Assembly (NCBI RefSeq): GCF_020884795.1
Contig: NZ_BBZF01000028.1
Coordinates: 1-64,000 of the forward strand
Source of the DNA: Micromonospora okii
GTDB taxonomy: Bacteria; Actinomycetota; Actinomycetes; Mycobacteriales; Micromonosporaceae
Length of the DNA: 64,000 nucleotides
Reading direction: 5' to 3'
The notes under the pieces were generated by a model. The model had not been told where the DNA came from, searched no databases, and was given only the letters and a program-made list of their open reading frames with translations. The number at the start of each line of letters is the position of its first letter. Within the stretch, counting starts at the first letter, position 1. Made by a program: the position numbers and the translations under genes. Positions 31,543-39,117 of the stretch are shown piece after piece.

Positions 31543-32523
31543 GTGACGCACGAGAACGAGATCACCGCGCCGGTCGACCTGTGCCTTCCGGGCGGGCGGC
31601 TCCGGCCCGCCGCCGTGGGGTGGAGCCGCCGGCCGGTGCACCGGGCGAACCTGCGGGGCTGGGGGCGCAACAAGCGCTGGGAGTACTGGGGGGTCGTCAC
31701 GCCCACCCACATCGTCGGCCTGGTCGCCTCGTCGCTGGACTACGCGGGGGTGCACGGCGTCTACGTGCTCGACCGCGCGACGAGGGTCGAGATCGATCGG
31801 GGCACGGTGGTCCCCCTCGCCCGGGGCACCGCGTTCCCGCTGGTCAGCGGCGCGGGCCCCGTGCGCGCCCGGGGCGGCGGGATCTCGATCGACATCGACC
31901 AGGACCCGGCGGGGACCACGATCCGCGCCACCGCCCCCGGGGTGGAGGTCGACCTCGTCGTGCCGCTGCCGGCGGGGCACGAGTCGCTCGCCGTGGTGGT
32001 GCCCTGGAGCACCCGTCGGTTCCAGTACACGGTCAAGGACGTCGGCCGCCCGGTGCGCGGCACCCTGCGGGTCGACGGGGTGGAGCACCCGGTCGCCGAG
32101 GCGGACTCCTTCGCGGTCCTCGACCACGGCCGGGGCCGGTGGCCGTACGCGATCCGCTGGAACTGGGCCGCCGGCAGCGGCCCGGGGCGGGCGATCCAGC
32201 TCGGCGGCAGGTGGACCGACGGCACCGGCTCGACCGAGAACGGCCTCTTCGTCGACGGCCGGCTGCACAAGATCGGCGACGAGCTGCGCTGGGAGTACGA
32301 CCGGAGCGACTGGCTGCGGCCGTGGCGGATGACCGGCGAGCGGGCGGCGGTCGATTTCCACCCGTTCCACGAGAAGGTCTCCCGGACGAACCTCGGCGTG
32401 GTCGGCAGCGAGACGCACCAGTGCTTCGGGCACTTCACCGGCTGGGCGGCCACCGACGACGGCGAGCGCGTCGACCTGGACGGCCTGGTCGGCTGGGCCG
32501 AGGAGGCGCGCAACCGCTGGTAG
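31543..32523 (+). CDS. DUF2804 family protein
   Basis: 326 residues covering the full DUF2804 domain: WEYWGVVTPTHIVGLVASS near residue 45, a central strand-rich region, the FAVLDHGRGRWPYAIRWNWA motif, and a C-terminal YDRSDWLRPWRM with HEKVSRTNLGV and QCFGHFTGW. The family is widespread in actinomycetes and fungi, is cytoplasmic, and its chemistry is unknown, although its fold recalls calycin-type lipid or isoprenoid proteins. GTG 31543 is the only plausible start. A small hairpin follows. Confidence 0.82.
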   Translation: MTHENEITAPVDLCLPGGRLRPAAVGWSRRPVHRANLRGWGRNKRWEYWGVVTPTHIVGLVASSLDYAGVHGVYVLDRATRVEIDRGTVVPLARGTAFPLVSGAGPVRARGGGISIDIDQDPAGTTIRATAPGVEVDLVVPLPAGHESLAVVVPWSTRRFQYTVKDVGRPVRGTLRVDGVEHPVAEADSFAVLDHGRGRWPYAIRWNWAAGSGPGRAIQLGGRWTDGTGSTENGLFVDGRLHKIGDELRWEYDRSDWLRPWRMTGERAAVDFHPFHEKVSRTNLGVVGSETHQCFGHFTGWAATDDGERVDLDGLVGWAEEARNRW

Positions 32524-32529
32524 CGCGCC

Positions 32530-32552
32530 CCGCCCGGCAGGGGCTCGGGCGG
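32530..32552 (+). terminator. small hairpin after the DUF2804 gene
   Basis: A 7-bp stem (CCGCCCG 32530-32536 with CGGGCGG 32546-32552) and 9-base loop lies seven bases after the stop codon. No T-run. Confidence 0.35.
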
Positions 32553-32634
32553 CGGACGACGCCGCCGCGGCGTCAACGGCCACGAAAGTGCGACGAACCA
32601 GCGGGAAAGCGGGCATGCACCATTCCCGGCGATA

Positions 32635-32663
32635 TTTACGCTCAACAATGGTGCTGTTATGCT
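32635..32663 (+). promoter_or_regulatory. rmlA promoter, predicts a leaderless mRNA
   Basis: TTTACG (-35, 32635-32640), a 17-base spacer and TATGCT (-10, 32658-32663) lie immediately before rmlA. Only six bases separate the -10 from the ATG, so transcription should begin at or next to the start codon. The surrounding DNA is notably AT-rich. Confidence 0.6.
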
Positions 32664-32669
32664 GCTGCG

Positions 32670-33554
32670 ATGCGAGGCATCGTTTTGGCGGGCGGAACGG
32701 GATCGCGGTTGCGGCCCATTACGCAGGCGGTATCCAAGCAACTGATGCCGGTCTTCGACAAGCCGATGATCTACTATCCACTATCAACATTGGTTATGGC
32801 GGGCGTCAGCGAGATCATGGTAATAACCGCTCCGGAGGACCAGCCGCAGTTCCGCCGGTTGCTGGGCGACGGAAAGCAGTGGGGCCTCTCCCTGACGTAC
32901 GGAATCCAGCACCGGCCCGAGGGCATCGCGCAGGCGTTCATCATCGCCCGGGAGTTCCTGGCCGGCGGGCCGGCGGCCCTCGTCCTCGGCGACAACATCC
33001 TGCACGGCGTGGGGCTCGGCCGGCAGTTGGTCCGTCAGACCCGGCCGGTCGGCGCCGAGATCTTCGGCTATCCGGTGGCCGACCCGTCGTCGTACGGGGT
33101 GGTGGAGTTCGACGGGTCGGGGCGGGTGCTCTCCATCGAGGAGAAGCCGACCCGGCCGAGGTCGCGGTACGTCGTACCGGGGCTCTACTTCTACGCGAGC
33201 GACGTGGTGGACATCGCGGACCAGCTCAAACCGAGCGACCGGGGCGAGCTGGAGATCAGCGCGGTCAACCAGGAGTACCTCCGCCGCGGCACGCTGAGCC
33301 TGACGCTGCTGGACCGGGGCACGGCCTGGCTGGACACCGGCACCTTCACGGGGCTCGTCCAGGCGGGCGAGTACGTGCGGGTGATCGAGGAGCGGCAGGG
33401 CCTCAAGATCGGATGCGTCGAGGAGGCGGCGTGGCGTGCCGGCCTCCTCGACGACGACCAGTTGCGCGCCCTCGCCGAGCCGCTGATCCGCAGCGGCTAC
33501 GGCGACTACCTGCTCCGACTGCTGGAGTGGAAATCGAACGCATCCCCGCACTGA
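32670..33554 (+). CDS. rmlA: glucose-1-phosphate thymidylyltransferase RmlA
   Basis: 294 residues, full length. The nucleotide-binding signature GGTGSRLRPIT and KQLMPVFDKPMIYYPLSTL, plus ALVLGDNI and RGTAWLDTGT, are all present. It makes dTDP-glucose from dTTP and glucose-1-phosphate, the first step toward dTDP-L-rhamnose and other deoxysugars. rmlB follows 56 bases downstream; rmlC and rmlD are not in the window. No Shine-Dalgarno precedes ATG 32670, consistent with the leaderless promoter. Confidence 0.95.
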   Translation: MRGIVLAGGTGSRLRPITQAVSKQLMPVFDKPMIYYPLSTLVMAGVSEIMVITAPEDQPQFRRLLGDGKQWGLSLTYGIQHRPEGIAQAFIIAREFLAGGPAALVLGDNILHGVGLGRQLVRQTRPVGAEIFGYPVADPSSYGVVEFDGSGRVLSIEEKPTRPRSRYVVPGLYFYASDVVDIADQLKPSDRGELEISAVNQEYLRRGTLSLTLLDRGTAWLDTGTFTGLVQAGEYVRVIEERQGLKIGCVEEAAWRAGLLDDDQLRALAEPLIRSGYGDYLLRLLEWKSNASPH

Positions 33555-33610
33555 TTCGCCTCCGACCCGACCGGCACGGAATCCGGTCAAATCGAGAAGG
33601 GTGACGATCC

Positions 33611-34600
33611 ATGCGCGTCCTGGTCACCGGCGGTGCGGGTTTCATCGGCTCGCACTTCGTCCGGGAACTGCTCGGCGGCGGTTACCCCCAATGGGAGGAC
33701 GCCCGGACGGTGGTGCTCGACAAACTGACCTACGCCGGCAACACGGCCAATCTGGCACCCGTCGCGGACGACCCGAAGCTGACGTTCGTCCAGGGAGACA
33801 TCTGCGACCCGGAAATCGTCGGGAAGCTGATGCGCGGCGTCGACCTGGTCGTGCACTTCGCGGCCGAATCGCACGTGGACCGGTCGATCGCGGACGCCTC
33901 GGCGTTCGTGCGGACCAACGTGCAGGGCACCTTCACGCTCCTGGAGGCGGCGGTGCGGGCGGGCGTGGGCCGCTTCGTGCACGTCTCCACCGACGAGGTG
34001 TACGGCTCGATCGAGCGGGGCGCGTGGGGCGAGGAGCAGCCGCTCGCGCCCAACTCCCCGTACGCGGCGACCAAGGCCGGGTCGGACCACCTGGCGCTGG
34101 CCTTCCACCGCACCCACGGCCTGCCGGTCTGCGTCACCCGCTGCTCCAACAACTACGGCCCGTACCAGTACCCGGAGAAGGTCGTCCCGTTGTTCGTCAC
34201 CAACCTGCTGGACGGCCTCTCCGTGCCGCTGTACGGCGACGGGCGCAACCGCCGGGACTGGCTGCACGTCGACGACCACTGCCGGGGCATCCAGCTCGTC
34301 GCGGCGAAGGGCCGGCCGGGCGAGGTCTACCACATCGGCGGCGGCACGGAGCTGAGCAACACCGAGCTGACCGCCCGCCTCGTCGAGATGTGCGGGGCGG
34401 ACGCCTCCGCCGTCCGCCGGGTGCCCGACCGCAGGGGCCACGACCTGCGCTACTGCCTCGACATCTCGAAGATCTCGGCCGAGCTCGGGTACGCCCCCCG
34501 GGTCGGCTTCGCCGAGGGGCTGGCCGCCACGATCGCGTGGTACCGGGACAACCGCGACTGGTGGGAGCCGCTGAAGGCGGCAACTCCGGCGACCGTCTGA
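33611..34600 (+). CDS. rmlB: dTDP-glucose 4,6-dehydratase RmlB
   Basis: 329 residues, extended SDR fold. The NAD-binding GGAGFIGSHF at the N-terminus, the catalytic VSTDEVYGS and the YAATKAGSD (YxxxK) motif, and CSNNYGPYQYPEK are intact. It converts dTDP-glucose to dTDP-4-keto-6-deoxyglucose. It forms a two-gene operon with rmlA; AGAAGGGTGACG lies upstream of ATG 33611. The product could feed cell-wall rhamnose or a glycosylated metabolite; no glycosyltransferase is nearby to decide. Confidence 0.95.
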   Translation: MRVLVTGGAGFIGSHFVRELLGGGYPQWEDARTVVLDKLTYAGNTANLAPVADDPKLTFVQGDICDPEIVGKLMRGVDLVVHFAAESHVDRSIADASAFVRTNVQGTFTLLEAAVRAGVGRFVHVSTDEVYGSIERGAWGEEQPLAPNSPYAATKAGSDHLALAFHRTHGLPVCVTRCSNNYGPYQYPEKVVPLFVTNLLDGLSVPLYGDGRNRRDWLHVDDHCRGIQLVAAKGRPGEVYHIGGGTELSNTELTARLVEMCGADASAVRRVPDRRGHDLRYCLDISKISAELGYAPRVGFAEGLAATIAWYRDNRDWWEPLKAATPATV

Positions 34601-34612
34601 CGCTTCCGGGGC

Positions 34613-34646
34613 GGGGCCTGATCCGCGTCAACGCGGGTCGGGCCCC
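34613..34646 (+). terminator. terminator after rmlB
   Basis: GGGGCC (34613-34618) pairs with GGCCCC (34641-34646), with an inner CCGCG/CGCGG stem and a TCAA tetraloop. It follows the rmlB stop by 12 bases and separates the sugar operon from the FBP/TetR operon. Confidence 0.65.
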
Positions 34647-34700
34647 GTCATCCTGCGCGGCCGAAGGCCCCCCGCACGGAAACCCTTGGACGAGAAAACT

Positions 34701-34731
34701 TGTACCGGCTTACAATTTGTAACCGTGTACA
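34701..34731. promoter_or_regulatory. 31-bp palindrome, probable TetR operator
   Basis: The site is symmetric about 34716: TGTAC outer arms and TTACAA/TTGTAA inner arms, with a CGGC/CCGT middle that is only partly matched. It is far richer in AT than its surroundings and lies 22 bases upstream of the FBP-domain gene, whose partner is a TetR regulator. Confidence 0.7.
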
Positions 34732-34753
34732 GAATCGGCCGGGAGGTGACGTC

Positions 34754-35275
34754 GTGCGGGCCATGAGCCGGGACGAGGTGCGGGGTGCCATCGCGAACCG
34801 GGAACCGGTCGGGAGCAGGGTGCGCCTGCCGTCCTGGTTCGACGAGATCGCGTGGGACAAGCTCGACTACCTCGGGTGGCGGGACCCCCGAGCGCCGATG
34901 CGCGCCTACCTGGTGGCCGACGTCGACGGCGTCGCGACGGGCCTGCTGCTCCGCCAGAATCCGAACCAGGCCGAGCTCGGCGGGCGATCGGTCATGTGCT
35001 CGCTGTGCCACTTCATGCGCCGCTTCAACGAGGTCGCCCTCTTCGCCGCGCCGCGCCCCTCCGCCGACAAGCGCCAGCGGCTGAGCACGCTCGGCATCCT
35101 CGTCTGCACCGACCTCGACTGCGCCACGAAGGTGCACAGCACGCCCCTCCTCGGGCCGTACGACCCACCGCTCGACGAGATCATCCAGTCGCGCAGGGAG
35201 GGGCTGCGGGCGCGTACCGTCGCGTTCCTACGCTCGGTGTCGAGCGCCCAGCGAAGCGTACGAGGGAGGGGATGA
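34754..35275 (+). CDS. FBP-domain protein (EF-G-binding, fusidic-acid-resistance type)
   Basis: 173 residues from GTG 34754, which has GGGAGG seven bases upstream; ATG 34763 is an in-frame alternative. The C-terminal treble-clef zinc finger is seen as VMCSLCHFMRRFNEVALF and ILVCTDLDCATKVHS (two CxxC-type pairs), typical of FusB-like proteins that bind elongation factor G and free it from the ribosome. Actinobacterial relatives are seldom tested, so a role in drug tolerance is inference. It overlaps the TetR gene by four bases. Confidence 0.83.
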   Translation: MRAMSRDEVRGAIANREPVGSRVRLPSWFDEIAWDKLDYLGWRDPRAPMRAYLVADVDGVATGLLLRQNPNQAELGGRSVMCSLCHFMRRFNEVALFAAPRPSADKRQRLSTLGILVCTDLDCATKVHSTPLLGPYDPPLDEIIQSRREGLRARTVAFLRSVSSAQRSVRGRG

Positions 35276-35841
35276 TGGCGTATCTGGCGCGTGCCGAGCG
35301 GCGCCGCTCGATCGTGGAGGCGGCGGCGGCCGTGGTCGAGCGTGACGGCCTGAGCGCGGTGACGGCCAGGATCGTGGCGGACGAGCTCGGCGGGTCGCAG
35401 GGACAGATCCACCACCACTTCGCGTCGACCGACGAGCTCGCCGGGGAGGCCTGGCGGCACTACGCCGCGCGGCAGATCGACGAGTACGAGCGCGAGGTCG
35501 ACGGCCTCGACGCGTACGACGCGCTCGTGCTCTTCTTCGCCGACCTCGTCGGCGCCGACGGCGACGGGCACGCGCTCGCGCGGTGGGCCGAGGCGAACGC
35601 ACACGCCCAGCAGCGCCCCCTCGTCGCGCGGAGCTACGTCGAGACGCTCACCCGGCTGACCGACGTCCTCGCCTCGGTCCTGGCCGGGGACCCCCACGCC
35701 GCACATGCGCGAACGGCCGCCTGGCGGATCCTCATGCTCGGGGTCGGGCTCGCCGGGCTCACCCGCATCACCGAGGACTCTCCCGTACCGGCCCGCGACG
35801 TCATGCTGTCGGCGATCCGGGCAGAGACGGGCCGACACTGA
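35272..35841 (+). CDS. TetR-family repressor
   Basis: 189 residues. The N-terminal helix-turn-helix is complete (RRSIVEAAAAVVERDGL, VTARIVADELGGSQGQIHHHF). The ligand-binding part is helical with conserved ARWAEANAHAQQRPLVARSY. Two ATGs (35272 and 35275) follow GAGGGAGGGG; the first overlaps the FBP stop. It most likely represses its own operon by the palindrome at 34701-34731 and is released by an unknown, perhaps antibiotic-like, ligand. Confidence 0.87.
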   Translation: MMAYLARAERRRSIVEAAAAVVERDGLSAVTARIVADELGGSQGQIHHHFASTDELAGEAWRHYAARQIDEYEREVDGLDAYDALVLFFADLVGADGDGHALARWAEANAHAQQRPLVARSYVETLTRLTDVLASVLAGDPHAAHARTAAWRILMLGVGLAGLTRITEDSPVPARDVMLSAIRAETGRH

Positions 35842-35905
35842 CCCTGTCCGGTCCGGCTCCGTCCCACCGCGTCCGGCCCCGTTCGAGCGCACCCGCCCCG
35901 GCTGC

Positions 35906-37360
35906 TCAGCACGTCAGCGTGCTCCCGTCGCCGGGGTCGACGCCCAGGGCTGCGGTGAAGCGCCGGTACGCCTCGACCCGCGCCCCCACCTGGGCGGGGT
36001 TTCCGCCACCGCACTCCAGACCCCCGTTGATGCTCCGGATGCTCTCGCCGAATCCCCCGCCACCGGTCATCGCGGCGTGCGGGGTCATCGTGCCCGCACC
36101 CCGCTGGGTCATCCAGAACCAGAGCGCGGTCTGCCACGCCACCGACGGGTCGGTCTTCACCAGGTCCGGGTTGTTGAGCAGGTCCAGCCCGAGCGCGTCC
36201 CCGGCGGCCTTGTAGTTGCTGTTCCAGCTGAGCTGGATCGGCCCGCGCCCGTGGTAGGCGCTCCGGCCGGCGGGGCACCCGTAGGGCTGACCGCCGTCGC
36301 AGTAGTTGCCCCACGCGTTCCGGTCGATCTCCTCGACGTGCGCCAGGCCGCCGGACTCGTGGTCGATGTTGGCCAGGAAGGCGGCCAGCTCCCGCTTGCG
36401 GGTCCGCTCGTCGCCGGTCCCGGCGAAGGCGGGAAACTTCGCCATTGCGTCGGTCAGTCCGGCGTACGTGTAGAAGGGGTTCCGGGCGGGGAACATCGCG
36501 TCGAACGCCGCCCTGCTCACCAGCGAGGCGCCGCCCCCGGCGTCGTCGCCCGGACCGTCGCCGCCGTCCTGCGGGGTGGCGCGGGCGGACGCCGACGGAG
36601 ACGGGGACGGGGAGTCGTCGGGCGTCGTCAGGCCGTCGACCGTGTAGCGCGCGAAGAGCCCGCGCACCCGGAACGGGTAGCTGTCCAGCACGATGACGGG
36701 CATGCCGCCCTGGCGTTCGACCGCTTCAAGGCCCTGTTCCCAGGCCATCAGCGTCAGCGTGAGGTGGTCACCGACGACCTTCTTCGCGTCCAGCAGCCGC
36801 TGGGTCTCCTCGGCCAGGTGGCAGAAGTAGCGGGCGTGGGCGTGGATCGAGTCCTCGGGGTCGAGCGCCGACGCCTCGCCGCTGTCGTCGTCGTCCTCGC
36901 CGAACCTGTCGAAGACGTCGGGCGTCAACTGGGAGAGCCCCTTGCGTCCCTGCGGGCCTTCCTTGTCCGCGTCGAAGTCGGACGCGTACTCGATCTGCGC
37001 CGCGATGATCACGGGAGTGAGCAGGTCACACTTCCCGGCGGCGGCCTTGATGGGCGCGACGAGGTCCCGGTCACGCAGGCTCTCCTCGTCGAAGGCGCCG
37101 TCGCCGTCCCCGCCGGCGAGCTCGATGAGGACGCTGCCGCCGGCCCCCGGGCCGAGGGTGCTGGACGGATCGGGCGAGTACGAGGTCATCTGCGAACCGC
37201 TGAGCAGGATGATGATGATCAGGACGACCAGGGCCAGCGCCGCCAGCACCGCCAACGGGAGCATCCCGACCGCCGAGATGATCAGCCAGGCCAACTGCGT
37301 CGCGCCGAACCGGGTCACCGACTGCTGCGCCGCCTGCGCCGCCCGCATCTTCCCCGCCAC
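35906..37360 (-). CDS. T4SS wall hydrolase: TM + transglycosylase-like + GH19 chitinase-type domain
   Basis: 484 residues from GTG 37360 (GGGAGG ten bases upstream; ATG 37348 is the alternative). One transmembrane helix (about 21-53) is followed by an SLT-like domain (110-215) whose usual catalytic Glu is replaced (QIEYASDFD, Ala126 where ESxF is expected) although GLSQLTP remains. A Ser/Pro linker leads to a GH19 domain (about 280-480) with HESGG (334-338) and GRGPIQLSW (371-379). GH19 enzymes cut chitin or, in phages, peptidoglycan. As the last gene of the secretion operon it would locally open the wall for the machine, the VirB1 role. Confidence 0.8.
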   Translation of the reverse strand: MAGKMRAAQAAQQSVTRFGATQLAWLIISAVGMLPLAVLAALALVVLIIIILLSGSQMTSYSPDPSSTLGPGAGGSVLIELAGGDGDGAFDEESLRDRDLVAPIKAAAGKCDLLTPVIIAAQIEYASDFDADKEGPQGRKGLSQLTPDVFDRFGEDDDDSGEASALDPEDSIHAHARYFCHLAEETQRLLDAKKVVGDHLTLTLMAWEQGLEAVERQGGMPVIVLDSYPFRVRGLFARYTVDGLTTPDDSPSPSPSASARATPQDGGDGPGDDAGGGASLVSRAAFDAMFPARNPFYTYAGLTDAMAKFPAFAGTGDERTRKRELAAFLANIDHESGGLAHVEEIDRNAWGNYCDGGQPYGCPAGRSAYHGRGPIQLSWNSNYKAAGDALGLDLLNNPDLVKTDPSVAWQTALWFWMTQRGAGTMTPHAAMTGGGGFGESIRSINGGLECGGGNPAQVGARVEAYRRFTAALGVDPGDGSTLTC

Positions 37361-37365
37361 GGCCG

Positions 37366-39117
37366 TCAATCCTCCCGCTGGTGCCAGGCCGCCGCCGCCC
37401 GGTCGGTGATGGCCTGCACCTCGGCGCGGGCCGCCGCGGAGATCGGCCCCGCGTTCGGCTCCTTGAACCAGGGACGTAGCCGGATCACGGCGGGCCGGAC
37501 GCCGGTCGCCAGCAGCAGGGCGGTCCCCTTGGGCAGCGCCCGGATCCGGTCCGCCGGCAGCACCTGCTCCTGCCGGTACGACACGGACCGGCTGGAGCCG
37601 TCGCGGGAGCGGGAGTAGCTGGGCGTACGCACGTCGTGCTGGCCGACCAGGCGGGCGATCTTGTCCACGAAGTCGGCGTCGTCCAGCCCGGCGCCGAGCA
37701 GCTTGATGGTGGCGGCGCTCCACAGCGCGTCCATCCCCGCCTCGCCCCAGACCCGTACCCCCTGCCGGTAGCTCTGCAACAGCGTCACCACGCTGATGCC
37801 GCGCGAGCCGAGATGGCTGTAGAGGTCGGGCAGGTCGGAGATGCGGCAGACGTTGGCCGCCTCGTCCAGGATGGCGGTCATCGGCGGGTCGAGCCGACCA
37901 CCCGCGCGCTCGGCGGCCACCACACCGGCCCGGATGACGGCGTCCGCCAGCCCGGCGATCACCCCGGCGGCGGATCCGCCGCCGTCCTTGGAGAGCAGGT
38001 AGAGGGTGTCCCGGCTGGTCACGTGCTCCTCCGGGACGAACTGCGGGAGGGACGGGTCGGGGCAGACCCAGGCCAGGATCTCCGGGTCGAGCAGGCAGGC
38101 GACGCACTGCCGGGCGGTCTCGTAGATGCCGTCGCGGGTCTGCACCGCGCCGTGGACCGTGCCCTGGAGCTGATCGGCCATCGCGTCCATGCCGGCGTCG
38201 CGGAGCAGGTCGATCGGGGTGCGGTCGCCCGGGTCGGCGAGCCAGGCCAGCAGCTCGCCGACCGTCGCCCCGCCCCGGTTGGCGGCGAGGAAGAGGGCGG
38301 TCAGGGTGTTCTGGGCCGCGGCGATCCAGAAGTCGCGCTTCGACGAGTCGTCGTTGACCGAGCTGACGAAGTGGCCGGCGAGCCGGCGCGCCCCCTCGAT
38401 GGTCCGGCAGCCGCCGAGGAGGTCCCACCACATCCCGCGCTCGGTGTACGCGATGCCCTGCGGGTCGAAGGTCCACACCCGGCCGACCTGCGACCGCTCC
38501 CGCCGGGTCACGGTGAAGACGTCCGACTTGTTCGACGTCAACAGGACCGCCCCGGGAGCACGGAGCACCCGGGGGATGGCGATGCCGGTGGACTTCCCGG
38601 CCCGTGGCGCCATCAGGTCGAGTTCTACGTCCTCGTACGAGGACCGCAGCTCGGGCCCGGCGGGCAGGAGATCGCCGAGGAGGTTGCCGGTGTCGTCGGG
38701 GCGCAGTCGGGCGGCGTCCCTGAGCGAGGGACGCAGCTCGCGGGCGCGGGCCTCGGCCGCCTTGCCCGTCATGGCCCCCAGCTCCTTCGGCTGGGCGAGA
38801 CCCTTCGGTGCCCGCCGGCGACGGGCGACGGTGCGGGACAGCGCCACCGCCGGAACGGCGGCGATCGGGACGAGTCCGGCCGCCCCCGCGTACACCACGG
38901 GCGGTGGGACACCCGGCCAGACCCGCTCGGCCGATCCGCCGAGCAGGCTCAGGTAGACGCGGACGGTGAACGGCGGCGGCTGCCAGCCGTGCCCGGTGAG
39001 GACGCCGCCGAGCGTGCCGCCGAGCCACAGCAGGAGGAACACCACGAGGTTGACCAGCGCGAGCCCCGGGATCAGCCACGCCAGGTGGTCGCCGCCGGCC
39101 CCGCCGCCGCTCCTCAT
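37366..39117 (-). CDS. VirD4/TraG-type coupling ATPase
   Basis: 583 residues. Two N-terminal transmembrane helices (about 12-45 and 70-95) precede the ATPase domain with a divergent Walker A (APRAGKST, 170-177), SNKSDVF, Walker B AILDEAANV and the TraD-type VTLLQSYRQGVRVWG motif. Coupling proteins recruit substrates to the T4SS channel. ATG 39117 overlaps the VirB4 stop (ATGA), and the hydrolase gene begins six bases beyond its own stop, so the three are co-translated. There is no TraI/relaxase gene beside it. Confidence 0.9.
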   Translation of the reverse strand: MRSGGGAGGDHLAWLIPGLALVNLVVFLLLWLGGTLGGVLTGHGWQPPPFTVRVYLSLLGGSAERVWPGVPPPVVYAGAAGLVPIAAVPAVALSRTVARRRRAPKGLAQPKELGAMTGKAAEARARELRPSLRDAARLRPDDTGNLLGDLLPAGPELRSSYEDVELDLMAPRAGKSTGIAIPRVLRAPGAVLLTSNKSDVFTVTRRERSQVGRVWTFDPQGIAYTERGMWWDLLGGCRTIEGARRLAGHFVSSVNDDSSKRDFWIAAAQNTLTALFLAANRGGATVGELLAWLADPGDRTPIDLLRDAGMDAMADQLQGTVHGAVQTRDGIYETARQCVACLLDPEILAWVCPDPSLPQFVPEEHVTSRDTLYLLSKDGGGSAAGVIAGLADAVIRAGVVAAERAGGRLDPPMTAILDEAANVCRISDLPDLYSHLGSRGISVVTLLQSYRQGVRVWGEAGMDALWSAATIKLLGAGLDDADFVDKIARLVGQHDVRTPSYSRSRDGSSRSVSYRQEQVLPADRIRALPKGTALLLATGVRPAVIRLRPWFKEPNAGPISAAARAEVQAITDRAAAAWHQRED

